Shown in pieces: positions 39,492 to 51,911 of a DNA stretch of 64,000 nt (position 1 is the stretch's first letter; each line of letters begins with the position of its first letter). The notes beneath the pieces were generated by a model that was given only the letters and a program-made list of their open reading frames with translations, had not been told where the DNA came from and made no database searches. Location of the stretch: NCBI RefSeq assembly GCF_023159225.1, contig NC_063172.1, positions 44,831,832-44,895,831 of the forward strand, in the 5' to 3' direction. Made by a program: the position numbers and the translations under genes. This DNA is from Perognathus longimembris pacificus (Eukaryota > Chordata > Mammalia > Rodentia > Heteromyidae).

Positions 39492-41950
39492 ACAACATTA
39501 AATTAAGTATATAACCATCCTGGAAATACTAATGGGAAATTATCTTTTATATATAATCAGAAAATAATTACTAAATGAATTAAATTAGCGTTATGAATAT
39601 TTAAGTGGGTCAAGAACCTAAATGCTTACATATAGTACTTAGAAATTTTCTAAGCACTCTCTGCTGTGTATGTGTTTTATAATGTACAGTAATATGGTAA
39701 TACTATCATAATATTATAGCTGATTAATATTTTCTATGAATTTTTTTAGTAAGTGCCACTGTAGTACAAGCAGCTAACTAAATATTACCACAAGTAATTG
39801 AGACCATGAGAGACAGGTGATTGAACTTCTCCTTGTGTTTAAATTACAAAATGAGTTTTCACACAGAAGGAGAAGTTATCTACCAACTCTTTCCTAGTGA
39901 CTATGTAAGGAATTAAAAACATAGCCAAAACAACAGGAGAGGAAGTAAAAATCAACCTCCACCCACCATAAAGGCCTTGGGAATCGAGTGCTGCATATTG
40001 TGTAATGATTGTGTATTGTGTAATGATCCCCATGGAGAAAGCCATGTGTCCCTTGGCCCTGAGAAAGGCCCCCTGTGAGCTCTTCCCAGAGACCATATTC
40101 CTGTCATTCCTTTCAACCCTGGCAGGGAACCAGTTTGAACTGCCAGCTGTCTGTCACATGGTTGTCATCTCCAACCACATTTCCTCAGACCTTTCACAGG
40201 GTTGAGTTCGAGGTGACCAACCCTATTGTAACAAAAAGATCAGTTTGTCCAGGCCCAAAGCAAGACAGAGATGTGTGATGCCCTTTGTAACATCTGACCA
40301 CCCACAAGAAAGACCATGAATGTGGCCAACAACAGAATCCACAGAGGTGCCCAAGGGAAGAGAAGCTGCCCAGAGGGCAGATCTGCCTCTGCTCACAAAC
40401 AAGTGGTCTTTATGCCAAAAGTTATTTTTCAAAAAAGTCATGATTATTCTGTCTCCTGTATTCTATTAAAAAATTCCAAGAAATGGCCATTTTAATTCAA
40501 TCCCAGGCAAAATTTCACATAGCCTGCAATGTCAAGCTGCTCTCCAGAAAGTTTATTTAAAAGTCCAGTCATGCAGAAGAGATGTACAGTAACAATAGGC
40601 CTAGACGTTGGCCACCCATCAATCTACTAACAAAATGCCAAAAGTCTTTCTACAGAACCTTGAGCAAGTACTCATGTGACTGTTTCCTTTCCCTTCACTC
40701 CACTTTCCTTTCCACTGGGAAAAATACAGATGCATCAGTTCTTTCCTGCATATACCCTGCTTCTCCACACAACTGCTAACATTTCACTGTCAATATAAGT
40801 TCTCCCAGATGATCAACTCTCAACAAAAGACTTTGCGTGTGCCTAGCACAGGCTTGACACATAATTGGTACTTAAGATTGTACTTATCGTGTGAGTCTTT
40901 TTGGAGGGATGGGGGCATTTCTTACACAAGTGGGTTTTATTGAACGTGCTGAGCAAGAAACGTCACATTTTAAAAAGTCAGCAGGATCTCAAAAGACTAG
41001 AATAAGCTAAGGAAGGGAACATTCTGGACTTCAGAAGTTGTTTCAGGATGGAAGTTAGTTAAGTGTGGTCTAGGCAAGAACTGATCTCTACTACTAACTG
41101 CTGAATTCTATCAAGGATGATGAGGCCACCACATAAAAGGAAGTTATGTGAAACAACCAGGTTAGTGGTGGAGGACTTCTTATTTTCAATAGAGATTTAT
41201 TCCCTACTCACTTCCACTCTTGGGCCAAAGTTCTGTATCAAAGTTCTCTTTGGTAACAGAAATGACCTACCATACATTAGTAAACATTGTCATCATTTCC
41301 TCAATATGGCTACCCACGCAGAATTCTCCTTTATCAGGCAGATTTTCTGTTTTCTTGGCTTGCCATCCTCTAGAATGGTTCTGCTTTGCCAATATTTCCT
41401 CTAAAACTCAACAAAAATGCCATGTGGATGATTCAAACCTTGTACAGCACAATAGAACTAACACCTGCCATACTCCTAGAATGACACTTTGAGCCCAACA
41501 CTACCCATGGCCTTCTTCTTCGCACCTTTCCATTCATCCTTCAAAAAAGGATGGCTGGTGATGTCAGAAGGATGAGAACATCTGTATTCTCAAGTGCCAC
41601 TACATTCAATCAGACAGGAACTCAAGTATAGTATCCTTGATCATTACCCATTCATAGTAATTTAGAGCTTTTCTTTTGAGTCTAAAGTTGCAACAGTCGT
41701 TGCAAGATAATCAGCCTGATTGAAAGACAGAAGGCAAAAAAGGGCAAAGAGAGCTCGGAAAGGAGCAATCTTAACCAACTTATTCACTTTTGAAATTTTT
41801 TAATTGGCTCTTCTGAGTTAGCAGCCAATATGTATTTGGCCTACATGTAAATATTAGAACACTATCCCAGGAGAACTCAGGTTTCATATGTCTCCAATGA
41901 CAAATGAAAAGGCTTGGAAATTATTAACACATAGGTCAGAAGAAAATTTA

Positions 41951-42186
41951 ACGTGGACATTAGTGGTTCACACTAGTACATTTAGCTATTCACGAGCTTG
42001 AGATCTGATGATCACAGATCAACAGCTAGTCTGAGCAGGAAGGTCTGTGAGACACTTATCTCCAATTAACCACCACAAAGCACAAGTGGCACTGTGGCTC
42101 AAAGTGATAGAGTACTGGACTTGAACAAAACAGCTCAGAAAGAATCCAAGACCTGAGTTCAAGTCCTAGGACTGACAAAAAAAAAG
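41951..42186 (+). mobile_element. 7SL/ID composite SINE (unit A)
   Basis: 'ggacattagtggttcacac', 'gagatctgatgatcacag', right half 'acaagtggcactgtggctca'. Its partner is at 53392-53620, so it predates the duplication. Confidence 0.82.
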
Positions 42187-42929
42187 GACAAAAGAAAATT
42201 TCACTCAGTAGTAAACACCTTGGGGAACTTTCAGAAAACCCAGATCAGACAGCATTTCTACATATTAGGTTCTGATTTCACAGTCCAGCCCATGAATTTT
42301 CTGGCCCAGTTATTATTATTTTATTATTGTTACATTATGACTTGAATGTGAATGTATTTCTCAACTTGACCATTCAAATATGTGCTATTATTTCAATGAG
42401 CTTAAGATGAATCAACATACAAGGTCAGGCCACACTTCTATAGCACAGTAATAGGTCTTGATCTATATAAATTTAAAGCCTTATAATCTATGAGTCCAAA
42501 CACATGCACCTATGTGGTTTTAGAAATGTTCAGTGATTGGATCCTCTCTAGCATTCACATTTCCTAGATGTTGAAATGGAATATTAAAATAAGAATTTTT
42601 TGGCAGCCTCCAAGAAAAAAGGTTGAGTGACTCAAGCTATTAGTTTTTACTGAATTGAGCCCTTTAATTGCTTGGGAAATGTCTTATAGGTTTTTCCTTT
42701 GAAGGTTCTATTGAAAGATCCATATAACAGCTCCCGTGGTATTTCTGAAGAACCAAATACAATATTAAATATATGGGAGATGCATTTCTTTTGTTTTCTA
42801 GTTTTATAAACTTTATCTAAAATTTTTTGTTAGTATACCCAATTGTGTCAAGGGGATACATTGTGATACTTCCATGTATAACATTCATTAGTGAAATTTG
42901 TCCTCCATTACTCTTTCATATCTGTTTCT

Positions 42930-44283
42930 CAATTTTTATTTTTATTATTTTAATTTACTTTTATTGTAAAGGTGATATACAAAGGGGTTATAGCTATATA
43001 GGTCATGTATTGAGTACATTTCTTTTTGAACAAAGTCACTTCTTCCTTCATTTACTCTCCCATTCTCTCCCCCCCCACCTCAAACCATCCCCAAGTTATA
43101 CAGATTAATTTTCAACACAGTATCTGATGAGTTTTCCTGCTCCATTTGTTCACATTTTGTTCTACCATTTCTGTACTTCCCTTTACTCTCCCCAAAACAG
43201 ATAAACTTACATACAAGGCAAAAAGCACAGAAATCACAAACAATAACAAAAGGGGCAAAATCATAAAATGTCAAATAAAAAAAAAATCTCTTGTTTCCAT
43301 TTCTTGAAGTTCACTTCAATAAACATCCTTTTATATTATCATGTGCACGTAGCTATTGAGCTTTTTTGATCATCTCCTAAGAATATCCTTCTTTGGTCTC
43401 ACTGTTTGAATGTCTAGAATCCTGTATAACATATCATGTATAAGTGGTATGATTTGTCTTTGACCATCCACTGTGTTTTCCTTTAGATTCCTAGGCCCAT
43501 TCTAGTGACTATAAAGGAAGGAGACCATGAAACATATGTTTCTTTTGGTCTCGCTCACTTTGCTTAATATAATTTTTTTCTTTTTATATTATTGTAAATG
43601 TGAAGAACATATGGCATACAGTTACAAACATCAGAGTGAGTACATTTCTTATCCAACTTGTTATCCCTCCCTCATTTTTTCCCTACCTTTCCTCCTTCCC
43701 AATTACACCACCCCAAGTTGTACAGTTAATTTCCAACATATTTTCGTGGAAATACTGCTGTTGCATTGGTTTGCATTTTACCCTTTATCTCACCATTTTG
43801 ATGTTCCCCTTCCCTTCCCTAATTCAGACTGACATATATAGAATAACTGTGGTACCAGAATTAGCAGTGACTACAGGGGCTAAGTCATAGGGAACATGAA
43901 CAGAAGAAAAAAGAAAAAAAATCACACAGTAGGGTGAAACTAACAACATAATGATAAACCACTTATTGCCATATTTTGGAGACCATTTCTCTTAGCATCA
44001 TCTTATGTAATCATCCGTATATAGCTATTGAGCTATTGTAATCATCTGCTAGGACTATCCTAGACATCTACTAATTATTACCAATAAGAAAGAACATAGA
44101 GTTTATGTTTCTTTGGGTGTGGCTCACTTCACTTAGTGTAATTTTTTTCTATTTTTTTTCTATCTATTTCCATTTCCTGATGATTAGAGCAATATCATTC
44201 TGATGAAAGCATAGAATTCCATTGTGTACATATGCCACATTTTGTTGATCCATTAATTTACTTGAGGGGCATCTGGGTGATTT
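42930..44283 (-). mobile_element. L1 3'UTR/ORF2-end remnants, minus strand (unit A)
   Basis: Two nested minus-strand L1 3' ends: about 42,930-43,560 and 43,565-44,283. Each begins with 'tattgtaaa..tg' sequence plus C-rich runs (reverse of the L1 G-rich 3'UTR tract), and the second runs into the end of ORF2 (GATGAAAGCATAGAATTCCATTGTGTA). Confidence 0.65.
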
Positions 44284-44578
44284 CTTACCTTCAGGTCTGG
44301 GGTCTCAGGGGTCTCTGGGGGTAATCCAGATGAAATCTGAACTGTTATGCCCAAGTCGCGAGAATACCACCAAGAAGACCACTGCAGCCCGCCTGAGTAA
44401 AGCCTTGCTTTTGCATCTCGGAACGTCTGGCTCTCAGAGGTTTTCTTGATGGTCTTCTTGCGACTTGGGCATAACAAAGGTACACGTGTACACAATGGCT
44501 CCCTTCATGAAACTTATGTTTTACCAAAGCCCTTGTTCATCACCATACAAAAGGGCATTCAAAGCCTACCAACCAAAC
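44284..44578. other. Spacer between duplication units
   Basis: 295 bp found only here, containing the inverted-repeat element 44343-44476. Left of it, 44,290-44,342 has repeated GGTCTCAGGGGTCTCTGGGG sequence reminiscent of a retroviral leader read on the minus strand. Confidence 0.6.
44343..44476. mobile_element. 134-bp LTR-like element with 17-bp perfect terminal inverted repeats
   Basis: Begins TGTTATGCCCAAGTCGC and ends with its exact reverse complement GCGACTTGGGCATAACA. The similarity continues imperfectly for about 20 bp inwards. The centre (GAGTAAAGCCTTGCTTTTGC) resembles the R/U5 start of a class I ERV LTR. TG...CA ends fit an LTR, but the inverted repeats are far longer than usual. 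No target-site duplication is visible. Confidence 0.6.
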
Positions 44579-45114
44579 AGCCAAAACAACAGGAGAGGAA
44601 GTAAAAATCAACCTCCACCCACCATAAAGGCCTTGGGAATCGAGTGCTGCATATTGTGTATAGTGTAATGATCCCCAGTTGAGAAATCCATGTGTCTCTT
44701 GGCACTGAGAAAGGACCCCCCGCCCCCCATGAGCTCTTCCCAGGCACCATACTCCTGTCGTTCCTTTCAACCCTGACAGGGAACCAGTTTGAACTGCCAG
44801 CTGTCTGTCACATGGTTGTCATCTCCAACCACATTTCCTCAGACCTTTCACAGGGTTGAGTTCGAGGTGACCAACCCTATTGTAACAAAAAGATCAGTGT
44901 GTCCAGGCCCAAAGCAAGACAGGGCTGTGGAATGCCCGTTGTAACATCTGACCACCCATGAGAAAGAGCGTGAATGTGGCCAACTACAGAATCCTCTGAG
45001 GCACCCGAGGGAAGAGAAGCTGACCAGAGGGCAGATCTGCCTCTGCTCGCAAACAAGTGGTCTTTATGCCAAAAGTTATTTTTCAAAAAAGTCATGATGA
45101 TTCTGTCTCCTGTA

Positions 45115-45121
45115 TTCTATT

Positions 45122-45168
<47 letters not shown>
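45115..45168. repeat. (ATTT)n microsatellite at L1 3' tail
   Basis: About 13 TTTA units where the poly(A) tail of the minus-strand L1 should be. Confidence 0.93.
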
Positions 45169-45720
45169 TATTAATTGAACATAAATTTTTTACAAGGTGT
45201 TGTGCAAAGAGGGTGCAGTTACATAGTAGGGCAGTGTGTACATTTCTTGTGATATCTTACGACCTGTTTTTCTATCCCTTGTCTAGGTCAGGTAGACATA
45301 TATGCAATATACAATGTATCAAGAACATATACAGTATTCACAGACTTGGTCTCTACTGTCTCTCCGTCTCCCTTTGTTAACAGTCATATATCAGGGAGAC
45401 CATGCCCCTTTGTTTTCTATGTTCTAGGCTTGTCTCACTCAACATTATTTGTTCGAGTTCTGACCATTTCCCTACGAATAACAATATTTCACCATTCCTA
45501 ATTGCTATGTAGTATTCCATTGTGTATAAGTACCATATTTTTTGGATCCATTTGTCTGTGGAGGGGCATCTGGGTTGTTTCCATATTTTGGCTATTGTGA
45601 ATTGTGCCGCGATAAACATGGAAGTACAAATGTCTTTTTGATATCTTGGGTTTTGCTGTTTAGGAAAGATGCCTAGGAGTGGTATGGCTGGGTCATAGGG
45701 TAGGTCTATATTGAGCTTTT

Positions 45721-45806
45721 TTTTTTTTTTTTTTTTGTACTGGGGATCGAACCCAGGACGTTACACTTGCTAGGCAAGTGCTTTGCCACTGAGCTACATC
45801 CCACCC
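45721..45806 (-). mobile_element. ID monomer SINE inserted in L1
   Basis: Poly-T then GTACTGGGGATCGAACCCAGG ... TGCTAGGCAAGTGC ... ACTGAGCTACATCCC, the reverse complement of a classical rodent ID element. Perfect 15-bp duplications CTATATTGAGCTTTT at 45706-45720 and 45807-45821. It lacks the extra right half seen in the other SINEs here. Confidence 0.95.
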
Positions 45807-45808
45807 CT

Positions 45809-47046
45809 ATATTGAGCTTTTTGAGAAACCTCCATACTGTTCTCCAAAGTGGTTGTACTAATTTGCACTCCCACCAACAATGGCGAAGGGTTCCTCTTTC
45901 CCCACAGCCCCTCCAGCATTTGTTTTTTCCTGGGTTCAGAGTATAGGCCATTCTAACTGGGGTGAGGTGGTATCTCAGGGTTGTTTTTATTTGCATTTCC
46001 TTTACTAGCAGGGATGTTGAGCATTTCCTCATGTGTTTCTTTGCCATTTTTATTTCTTCTCTTGTGAAGTCTCTCTTTAGCTCTTTTGCCCATTTCCTAA
46101 TAGGTTTATTGGGCTTGGAGGGGCTTAGTTTTTTGAGTTCTCTGTAGATGACCGATATCAGGCCTTTGTCTGTTGCTGTGCTGGTAAATATCCTTTCCCA
46201 TATCGTTGGCTGTCTTTCTATTTTGGTGGCTATGACCTTAGCTGTGCAGAAACTTTTTAATTTGTAGTAGTCCCATTTGTCGAGTCTTTCCCCTATTTGT
46301 TGTGCCCCTGGGACTCTATTCAGGAAGTTGCTTCCTGTGCCTACAAGTTCTAGTGTCTTTCCTACTCTGTCCTTCAGTAGTTTCAAGGATTCAGGTATGA
46401 TGTTGAGGTCCTTGATCCATTTTGAATTGATCTTGGTGCATGGTGATAGGCTTGGGTCTACTTTGAGTTTTCTGCATATGGCTTCCCAGTTCTCCCAGCA
46501 CCAGTAGTTGAAGAGGCTATGTTTATTCCATTGTATGTCTTTAGCTCCTTTGTCGAATATCAGTTGGCTGTAAGAGTGCGGTTTTATTTCTGGGTCTTCA
46601 ATTCTAATCCACTGGTCTTCCGATCTGATTTTATACCAATACCATGCTGTTTTTGTTATGATGGCCTTGTAGTAGAGTTTGAAGTCTGGTATTGTGATAC
46701 CTCCTGCACTATTTTTTTTGCCGGGAATTGCTTTGGCTATTCTAGGTTTTTTGCTGTTCCATATGAATTTATGGATTGGTTTCTCTATTTCAGTGAAGAA
46801 TGTGGCTGGGATTTTGATAGGTATTGCATTGAATTTGTATAACAATTTGGGCAATATGGCCATTTTCACTATATTGATTCTGCCTACCCATGAGCATGGG
46901 AGGTCTTTCCATCTCCTTGTGTCTTCTTTGATTTCCCTTATTATATTTTTGTAGTTTTCATTGAATAGGTCTGTCACGTCCTTGGTTAAGTTGATCCCTA
47001 GGTACTTTATTCTTTTTTTGGCTACTGTAAATGGAATTGTTTCCAT
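45809..47046 (-). pseudogene. L1 ORF2p C-terminal half (minus-strand L1)
   Basis: A frame of over 400 residues encodes the RT thumb through the Cys-rich C-terminal segment (C-W-R-G-C-G ... H-C-W-W-E-C). It is the longest intact piece of L1 protein in the window. It ends artificially in the inserted ID monomer, which replaces the last residues; the original end continues past 45,700. Confidence 0.93.
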
Positions 47047-47059
47047 AATTTCCTTTTCT

Positions 47060-47270
47060 TTTTTTTTTTTTTTTTTGGCCAGTCCTGGGGCTTGGGCTCA
47101 GGGCCTGAGCACTGTCCCTGGCTTCCTTTTTGCTCAAGGCTAGCACTCTGCCACTTGAGCCACAGCGCCACTTCTGGCCATTTTCTGTATATGTGGTGCT
47201 GGGGAATCGAACCCATGGCCTCATGTATATGAGGCAGGCACTCTTGCCACTAGGCCATATCCCCAGCCCC
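47060..47270 (-). mobile_element. ID-like dimeric SINE inserted in L1
   Basis: Perfect 17-bp duplications CCATAATTTCCTTTTCT at 47043-47059 and 47271-47287. It interrupts ORF2 in the RT palm/thumb region. Confidence 0.96.
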
Positions 47271-47279
47271 CCATAATTT

Positions 47280-48246
47280 CCTTTTCTATTTGTCTATTGC
47301 TGGTGTACAGAAAAGCTGCTGATTTTTGTAGACTGATTTTGTATCCTGCTACTTTGCCAAATTGGTTTATTAGGTATAGGAATCTGGGTACTGAGTTTTT
47401 TGGGTCCTTCAGATATAAGATCATGTCGTCTGCGAATATGGATAACTTGATTTCTTCCTTGCCCATGTGGATCCCTTTGATGTCCTCCTCTTGCCTTATT
47501 GCTATGGCTAGGGATTCCAGCACTATGTTGAACAGAAGTGGGGAGAGTGGGCATCCTTGTCTTGTTCCTGAGTTTAGGGGGAATGATTTAAGTTTCTCTC
47601 CATTTAATATGATATTAGCAGTTGATCTGTTGTATATGGCTTTTATTGTTTTGAGGAATGTTCCATCTATTCCTGTTCTCTCCAAAGCTTTTAATAGGTA
47701 TGGATGTTGTATTTTGTCAAAGGCTTTTTGGGCATCGACTGAGATAACAATGTAATTCTTAATTTTAGATCTGTTTATGTGGTGAATTACATTGATTGAT
47801 TTACGGATGTTGAACATCCTTGTGACTGAGGAATGAAGCCTACTTGGTCATGATGTTTGATTTTCTTGATCAGTTTCTGGATCCTGTTAGCTAATATTTT
47901 GTTGAGGAGCTTTGCGTCTGTGTTCATTAGTGATAATGGTCTGTAGTTCTCTTTTTTTGTTGGATCTTTGCCTGGTTTGGGAATGAGTATGATATTAGCT
48001 TCGTAGAATGAGTTTGGGATTTCTCCCTCTGTTTCTATTTCGCGGAAGAGTGAGGAGTACTGGTATTAGCTCCTCACTAAAGGTTTTGTAGAATTCGTTT
48101 GTGAATCCATCTGGGCCTGGGCTTTTCTTAGTAGGGAGGTTCTTGATTACCTCCTGTATCTCACCGTAAGTTATTGGTTTATTTAGTGGATTTATTTCTT
48201 CTTGGTTCAGTTTGGGCAGTTTGTACTTCTCTAAGAATTGATCCAT
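47280..48246 (-). pseudogene. L1 ORF2p reverse transcriptase palm (minus-strand L1)
   Basis: Minus-strand frames carry [10 protein letters not shown] (about 48,110), Q-G-C-P-L-S-P near 47,550 and F-A-D-D-M-I-L-Y near 47,425-47,448. The frame is broken near 48,040 and 47,820-47,960. Confidence 0.93.
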
Positions 48247-48279
48247 TTCTGTAAAATTATTGTTTTTTGCTGAGTAGAG

Positions 48280-49532
48280 GTTTTGGAAATAGCTCCTTAT
48301 GATTGTTTGAATATCGTGTGTACTTGTTTTAATTTTTCCGGTGGAATCCCAGATTTTACGTGTATGAGTCTCTTCTCTTCTTTTTTTTTTGTAAGTTTTG
48401 CAAGGGGTCTGTCAATTTTGTTTATTTTCTCAAAGAACCAGCTTTTAGTCTTATTTATTTGTTGAATGGTCTTTCTATTTTCAATCAGATTTATCTCTTC
48501 TTTAATCTTTGTGATCTCTCCCCTCCTCGTTGTTTAAGATTCTGTCATTTCTTGTTTCTCCAGTTGTTTTAGTTTCATCGTGAGGGTATTCTCCTGCTCT
48601 GCTTCCATTCTTTTAATGTGGGTGCTGAGTGCAATGATCTTGCCCCTCAGTACTGCCTTAGCTGTGTCCCATAGGTTTCTTTGTGATGTGTTTTCTTTGT
48701 CATTGTGGCTTATGAATTCGTTGATTTCATCTTTAATTTGGTCTGTGGCTCAAGTGTTGGATAGCAGAGTGGCGTTTAGCCTCCAAGAGTGTGTATAGCC
48801 TCTGTGGTATCCTTTGTTGTTGAGGGTTACCTTTAATCCACTGTGATAATATATAATACATGGGATGACGTCAATACTTTTGTATTTGCTGAGGTTCTTT
48901 GTGTGGGCTATGACGTGGTCTATTTTGGAAGATGATCCATGGGCTGCTGAAAAGAAGGTGTATTGGGTCTCTGTACGGTGAAAAGTTCTATATAGGTCTG
49001 TTAGATCCATTTGGGAAATGGTGTTATTTATGTCCTCAGCTCCCTTACTAATCCTCTGGGTGTTGGATCTGTCTCTTGGAGAGAGAGGAGTATTAAAGTC
49101 ACCCACTATGATTGTGTTTGCATCTATCTTGCTCTGTAATTCTGTGAGAATTTGCTTGACATATGTAGGGCCTCTTTTGTTTGGTGAGTATACATTTATC
49201 ACCGTGATTTCTTGATTCTGGATTTTTCCTTGGATTAATATGTAGTGTCCTTCTTTGTCTTTTTGAGTGGACTTTAATGAGGAGTCCAGCTTGTCTGAGA
49301 TCAGAATGGCTACACCTGCCGTTTTGGTGGGTGCATTTGCTTGGTAGATCTTGCTCCATCCTTTCATTCGAAGCCTGTTTTTGTCTCTTGCTGTAAGTTG
49401 GGTCTCTTGTAGACAGCAGATGTCAACTTTTTGTTTGCGAATCCATTCTGCCAGTCTGCTCCTCTTTATCGGGGAGTTTAAACCATTTATATTTAAAGAG
49501 ATCAAGGATAAGGGTGTTTTTTCTCCTTCCAT
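48280..49532 (-). pseudogene. L1 ORF2p start and endonuclease (minus-strand L1)
   Basis: The frame starting at 49532 encodes 260 residues with N-I-N-G-L-N-S-P-I, C-L-Q-E-T-Q, G-D-F-N-T-P and S-A-A-H-G-S-S-S-K-I-D-H, an almost complete endonuclease. A stop at about 48,750 separates it from the linker (W-F-F-E-K-I-N-K near 48,435). In the family this domain nicks TT/AAAA targets. Confidence 0.93.
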
Positions 49533-49683
49533 TTTCTTCTTGGGCTGTTTTTTCCTCTTTTTTTTTTTCTTGTTTTTAGTGAGCTGGTCTTTCTGCTGGA
49601 CTTTGGCTATTGAAGTTTCTTTCTGATTCTGTCTGTGTGTCTTTTACGATCTCTGTTGGGTGGGGTTCCCCTCTTAATATTCG

Positions 49684-50703
49684 CTATAGGGCTGTTTTTT
49701 TATTCACATACTCCTTTAGCTCCTCTTTTGTGTGGAAAGATCTGGTTCTCCATTCGAATGTGAACTCAAATTTCGCTGGATATTTGATCCGAGGTTGTAA
49801 ATTGTTATTCTGAAGTACTTGGATGGTGTTCTTCCACTCACTTTGAGCTTGGTAAGTTTGTGTGGATAAGTTGGATGTTATTCGAATCCTCTTCCCATTG
49901 AAAAAAGTTTCCTTCTTTGCTTTGGCTGAATTCACAATTTGCTCTTTAATCTTGAGGTCTGTAGTCTTGAATATTATGTGCCTTGTGGTGGCTTTCCTGG
50001 GGTATGTCCTGCCAGGTGTCCTATAGGCTTCGGTTACCTGGATGGGGTCCCCTGTGAGATTGGGGAAGTTTTCTGCAATAACTTTATTGAGAACATGATT
50101 AAGCCCTCTGTTCTGGTATTCGGCTCCTTCTTATATTCCAATTATGCGCAGATTATATCTCTTGTCTTTGTCCATTAGTTCCTGGATTAGTCTTCCCTGA
50201 AGCTTCACCTTTTCTTGGAATGTGGTCATTTTCTGGTTGGTTTCAGCTGCTTCATCGTCCAGGTGAGAGATTCTGGATTCTATATGGTCCACTCTTTTGT
50301 GTTATGGTTTCAATTGCGGAGTTCATGGATGTCAGAGAGCTATTTATGGTTGTCATATCAGCTCTGATCGTGGAAATTTCTTCCTTTAAAGAGTTGTATT
50401 TTAAATCCATTTTTTCATGCACTTCAATTCTCAGGATGTGGAGATTTTCTTTAAAGGCGGCTTGCATTGTATCCATTTTTGCTTCCATTTATTTCTTGGC
50501 TTCCTGGGTGTCCTTCCAGATTTCTGCTCTAAACTCCTGGAATTGTTTTCTGATTTCATTTCTGATGCTTTTGATCATTCCTGTTAACATGGCCTCATTT
50601 GCTTTTTTAGTCTCCATCTCCTCTTCAGTCGTGCTGCTCTTTCGAGTTGGCAAGTTGGCTTGCCCTTTGATGAACTGAGTTATGTTTCTTTGTGATTTGC
50701 GCA
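49684..50703 (-). pseudogene. L1 ORF1p (minus-strand L1)
   Basis: Starts at an ATG at 50703 reading M-R-K-S-Q-R-N, continues through a coiled-coil-like N-terminal half (to 50252, with one TAA at about 50,491), a frameshifted RRM region, and the C-terminal domain with Q-P-R-I-K-Y-P-A-K-F (49,684-49,935). At least two lesions. Trimeric RNA-binding chaperone in the family. Confidence 0.85.
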
Positions 50704-50709
50704 TCTGGA

Positions 50710-51911
50710 GGTCTGTGTAGATCTTCCCTCCCTCCTGTGTAGGCGTGTCTATGGCAGCAGGTGCTGTCGCTGTGGCCCCGCCCACCAGTGCAGGGTATGC
50801 CTACCAGAACGGGTGCTGTCCCCAGGGTCCCCGCCCTCCTGTGCACTGTGTCCACTACAACAGGCACTTTAGCGGGATATGCCTCCCAAAGCGAGCCCTG
50901 GGTTGTTGGGTTGTGCTTGCGCCCTCCTGTGAGTCCGTTGGGGGGAGGCGGTGTGTGTGGGGTCCAGTGGGATCAACTGTCCGGGTGTGGCTTGGCACCC
51001 TCAGACCTCGCCTTCACTGTGATGGGGGGACGTGATCAGGCTCAGGTGACCCTGCTGGGCTGGTATTGCCCACCAGTGCCTGTGATTTTAGTTGTAAGAG
51101 TCTGTGAGGTCCAGGCGCCTTGGGTGGGGCTTGCACTGCCCGCCGTCCCCCGGCCCCTGTTGGGAAGGGGGCGGGGCCGGTTCTGCCAGTTCAGGAACCT
51201 GTGGGGCCTTGGGGCTGCTCCGCCCTTTCCTTGCTAAACTGACTTCCCAGCACCTGATGGGGGCTCCCCGCCTGATTTGGGGTTTCTTTGTTCCCTCGGG
51301 GTGGGGAGGGGGAGGGAGGGAGATCTAGCTTCTTTGTTGGGCTTGGGTCTCAGATAGCTGGTCTCCCGTTGGGGGAGGGGGTAATGGGGGACTCACAGTT
51401 GCTGCTTTGTGTGTGTGTCCCGCACAGCCGTTGGCCCTTCAGGGCTTGGTGAAGTGTCATGGTGGCTTCCCCGGTTCCCTCTTTATGCCACGCTAGGTTC
51501 CCTTGTCCGAACCCGGTGTGGACCCGAACTTCTTGTCGCTGCCGGTGTGTGTCTTGGTCTGCACCCTACCTTGTGACCATGGGGTCTCCCGCTATATGAA
51601 TTCTGCGCTCCTGGAAGCCTGTCTGCCAATTGCCGGGTTCCCATTTGCCAGCCTGGCCCTATTTGGGCCAGGGTCGGCTGGTGGGGGGAGGGTGCCCCGG
51701 AGATTCTCCGGCTCCTTGTAGGTTTTTTATTCTTCTTTTTTGCTTCTTTTTTTTCCCCTGCGTTTCTCCACTGCTTCTGGCTGCTGGTTTTGCTGGGTTC
51801 TTGATGGGGTGTTGGGTGTTGGAGTTCCCAGCTCGCTATTCAGTTGGAGCGAGTCGGGGTGCCTCCCTATTCTGTTGGCGCCATCTTTCGATCTTGTTGT
51901 TGTTCTCTAAT
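50710..51911 (-). promoter_or_regulatory. L1 5'UTR / internal promoter
   Basis: About 1.2 kb that is clearly GC- and CpG-richer than the surroundings. At its distal (5') end the minus strand reads AAGATGGCGCC (plus 51,877-51,887), a YY1-type site placed as at the 5' end of other mammalian L1s, which directs start-site choice there. Confidence 0.8.

Larger units (their letters stand above)
39923..44283. repeat. Tandem segmental duplication, unit A
   Basis: From AGCCAAAACAACAGG to GGGCATCTGGGTGATT this 4.36-kb stretch matches 44579-55683 throughout, once the L1 at 45113-51911 is removed from the second unit. It contains unrecognised sequence, a 7SL/ID SINE and minus-strand L1 3' sequence. No gene is recognised in either unit. 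Confidence 0.93.
45113..51911 (-). mobile_element. Near full-length LINE-1, minus strand
   Basis: About 6.8 kb: a GC-rich 5'UTR (50,710-51,911), ORF1 (about 49,680-50,703), ORF2 (about 45,810-49,532 with lesions), a 3'UTR and a tail now turned into (ATTT)n at 45,115-45,168. Short duplications of TCTATT/TCTAATT flank it. Two SINEs are inserted. Frameshifts and stops in both ORFs indicate an inactive copy. Confidence 0.93.

Noticed and set aside
45962..49626. Plus-strand frames rich in Phe, Leu and Ser opposite the minus-strand L1
   Set aside because: Antisense shadows of L1 ORF2 with no independent motif.
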